A stretch of 6,764 bases of DNA from Acidobacteriota bacterium (lineage in GTDB: Bacteria > Actinomycetota > Acidimicrobiia > Acidimicrobiales > UBA8190): positions 1 through 6,764 of the forward strand of contig JAGWNV010000144.1 in assembly GCA_028872975.1 (NCBI GenBank), read 5' to 3'. Below are positions 5,644 through 6,764 of this stretch, piece after piece. The notes beneath the pieces are model-generated. The model had not been told where the DNA came from. It ran no database searches and worked only from the letters and a program-made list of their open reading frames with translations. Numbering within the stretch: position 1 is the stretch's first letter; every line of letters starts with the position of its first letter. A program made the position numbers and the translations under genes.

Positions 5644-6330
5644 TCAACGGGTCCCGACGCGGACCTTCCCGGGAGGCCGAGCGCCGAACAGGGCGCGCCC
5701 CAGCCGCACCATGGTGGCGCCCTCGGCGACGGCCACCTCGAGGTCGTCGCTCATGCCCGCCGAGACCTCGGCGAGGCCCAGGTCTCGGGCGAGGCGGACC
5801 ACCGTCCGGAAGCCCGGCCGCGCCGCCTCGGGCGGCCCGGGCGGGCCCACGGCCATGAGCCCCCGGACCTCGAGGCCGAGCGCCTGCAGCTCACCCACCA
5901 GCGCGCCCACGTCCCCGGGGGCGACACCGGGCCGGTGGGCGGCGTCGTGCAGGGCGACCTCGACGAAGACCGGTGCCCGGCCGTGGGCCAGGATGCTCCG
6001 GCCCTCCTCGACGCGACCGACCCCCTGCCAGCACGCCACCACCGGTGCCAGCCGGCCGACCTTGCGCCGCTGGACGGCCCCGAGGTAGTGCCAGCGCACC
6101 GGCCCCGGGCCCACTCGGGCCGCCTTGGCCAGGAGCTCCTCGGCGTAGTTCTCCCCGATGTCGGTGAGGCCGGCACGGAGCGCCGCCTCCACGGCGGCGG
6201 CGTCGAAGCCCTTGGTCACCGCCACCACCGTCACCGCTCCCGGGTCCCCGCCCGCCGCCTCGATCCGCCGCCGGACGGCGGCCAGGCGCCCGAGGAGCTC
6301 CTCTGGGGCCGGCGCCGGGCCGCCGGTCAC
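5644..6330 (-). CDS. YggS/PLPBP family pyridoxal-phosphate homeostasis protein
   Basis: A 228-residue single-domain PLP-binding protein with the alanine-racemase-like N-terminal barrel fold but no known catalytic activity. Family members carry and buffer PLP and affect amino-acid and keto-acid balance. The PLP lysine is K40 in VVAVTKG. Further family motifs are GENYAEEL (59-66), WHYLGAVQRRK (80-90, family form WHxIGxLQxxK) and SAGMSDDLEVAVAEGATMVRLGRALFG, which ends the phosphate-binding region. A usual KxG is replaced by HRPG near residue 132. Near-standard length. The start is a GTG at 6330-6328 that overlaps the pgeF stop as GTGA, indicating translational coupling; no separate Shine-Dalgarno is seen. 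It is the second gene visible in the pgeF-yggS-sepF-yggT block. Confidence 0.95.
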   Translation of the reverse strand: MTGGPAPAPEELLGRLAAVRRRIEAAGGDPGAVTVVAVTKGFDAAAVEAALRAGLTDIGENYAEELLAKAARVGPGPVRWHYLGAVQRRKVGRLAPVVACWQGVGRVEEGRSILAHGRAPVFVEVALHDAAHRPGVAPGDVGALVGELQALGLEVRGLMAVGPPGPPEAARPGFRTVVRLARDLGLAEVSAGMSDDLEVAVAEGATMVRLGRALFGARPPGKVRVGTR

Positions 6331-6764
6331 GGCACCGGCCAGACGAGAAGCGCCTGGCGGGCCTCGTCGCGGCGCCGGCGGTGCGAGTAGGCGTCGGCGC
6401 CACAGGCGGTGCAGCGCATGTCGTCGTAGGCGAGGGCCGCCCCGGCCCCGGCCAGGGCGGCCCGCACGGCGGCGGGGAGGTCGAGCGAGACGGCACCCCA
6501 GGTCGTGGTGGCCCGCACCCCCGGCCCGTAGCGGCCGGCCAGGGCCTCGAGGTCCTCGGCGGAGAACTCGTAGCAGCAGGGCCCGATGCAGGGACCGGCC
6601 CCGGCGACGACCTCGCCGGCCCCGAGCGCCCCCATGGCCTCGACGGCGGCCTCGACGACCCCGGCGGCCAGTCCCCTCCAGCCCACGTGGACGGCGCCGT
6701 GGACCCCTTCGGGCGAGCCCAGGGCCACCGCCCCGCAGTCGGCGGTGAGCACGGCCAGGACCCC
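6327..6764 (-). CDS. pgeF: PgeF/YfiH peptidoglycan-editing (laccase-domain) protein, C-terminal part
   Basis: The C-terminal 145 residues of a protein whose 5' end lies beyond the right edge; a GTG at 6752 is internal, not the start. Family metal-site motifs are visible: LTADCGAVAL (the conserved Cys), then VHVGWRGLAAG (the conserved His, usually AHAGWRG). GPCIGPCCYEF and SLDLPAAVRAAL follow, and the C-terminal CTACGADAYSHRRRRDEARQALLVWP corresponds to the usual C-T-x-C...SHRR...G-R-x-A...IW ending. The first metal-binding His expected in the N-terminal half is outside the window. PgeF in E. coli removes L-Ser misincorporated for L-Ala in peptidoglycan stem peptides. The older label is multicopper polyphenol oxidase. 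The stop overlaps the yggS start by four bases. Confidence 0.93.
   Translation of the reverse strand, partial: GVLAVLTADCGAVALGSPEGVHGAVHVGWRGLAAGVVEAAVEAMGALGAGEVVAGAGPCIGPCCYEFSAEDLEALAGRYGPGVRATTTWGAVSLDLPAAVRAALAGAGAALAYDDMRCTACGADAYSHRRRRDEARQALLVWPVP

Noticed and set aside
5015..5647. Extension of yggT to a 307-residue fusion protein
   Set aside because: The extra 211 residues are out-of-frame sepF sequence with no family similarity. The canonical family length matches the internal ATG at 5014.
5056..6390. 444-codon plus-strand open frame opposite sepF and yggS
   Set aside because: Low-complexity shadow. The minus strand carries well-conserved SepF and YggS motifs throughout.

Overview
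The window is a very GC-rich chromosomal segment (by eye well above 70% GC, with G or C at almost every third codon position). Its content and gene order are typical of Actinomycetota. The combination of a type 2 isoleucyl-tRNA synthetase, a compact 240-residue DivIVA-like protein, and the neighbours pgeF-yggS-sepF-yggT-divIVA is the conserved region downstream of ftsZ in the actinobacterial division (dcw) cluster. A deep-branching group such as Acidimicrobiia would fit, but that is inference and the sequence alone does not fix the taxon.

Layout from left to right. (1) Positions 1-450, minus strand: the N-terminal 150 codons of a Lys/Ala/Pro-rich protein that runs off the left edge. By synteny and tail composition it is most likely the TraR/DksA-type zinc-finger protein often found beside ileS. 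(2) Positions 451-736: a divergent intergenic region. It holds a candidate minus-strand promoter, an 11-bp direct repeat, an 18-bp perfect GC palindrome and a -10-like box placed for leaderless transcription of ileS. (3) Positions 737-3898, plus strand: complete ileS. (4) Positions 3899-3922: a very short convergent gap with a weak hairpin. (5) Positions 3923-4645, minus strand: divIVA, again with a -10-like box directly before its ATG. (6) Positions 4646-4723: a gap with a perfect 24-bp GC palindrome. (7) Positions 4724-6764, minus strand: the tightly packed block pgeF (5' end off the right edge), yggS, sepF, yggT.

How the genes fit together. SepF is a membrane-tethered FtsZ anchor. YggT is a small membrane protein genetically linked to division. 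DivIVA is a coiled-coil scaffold at poles and septa, and in Actinobacteria it directs polar growth. PgeF edits misincorporated serine in peptidoglycan precursors, and YggS buffers pyridoxal phosphate. The minus-strand block is therefore a cell-division and cell-wall module. IleRS supplies Ile-tRNA, and the left-edge protein probably tunes RNA polymerase or binds nucleic acid.

I found no mobile element, CRISPR array, tRNA or rRNA, and no evidence of a new multi-gene system. The points worth a second look are small-scale: two apparently leaderless starts, a short upstream ORF whose stop overlaps the start of the Lys-rich gene, a 15-bp in-frame tandem repeat, and the GC palindromes and direct repeats in the intergenic regions.
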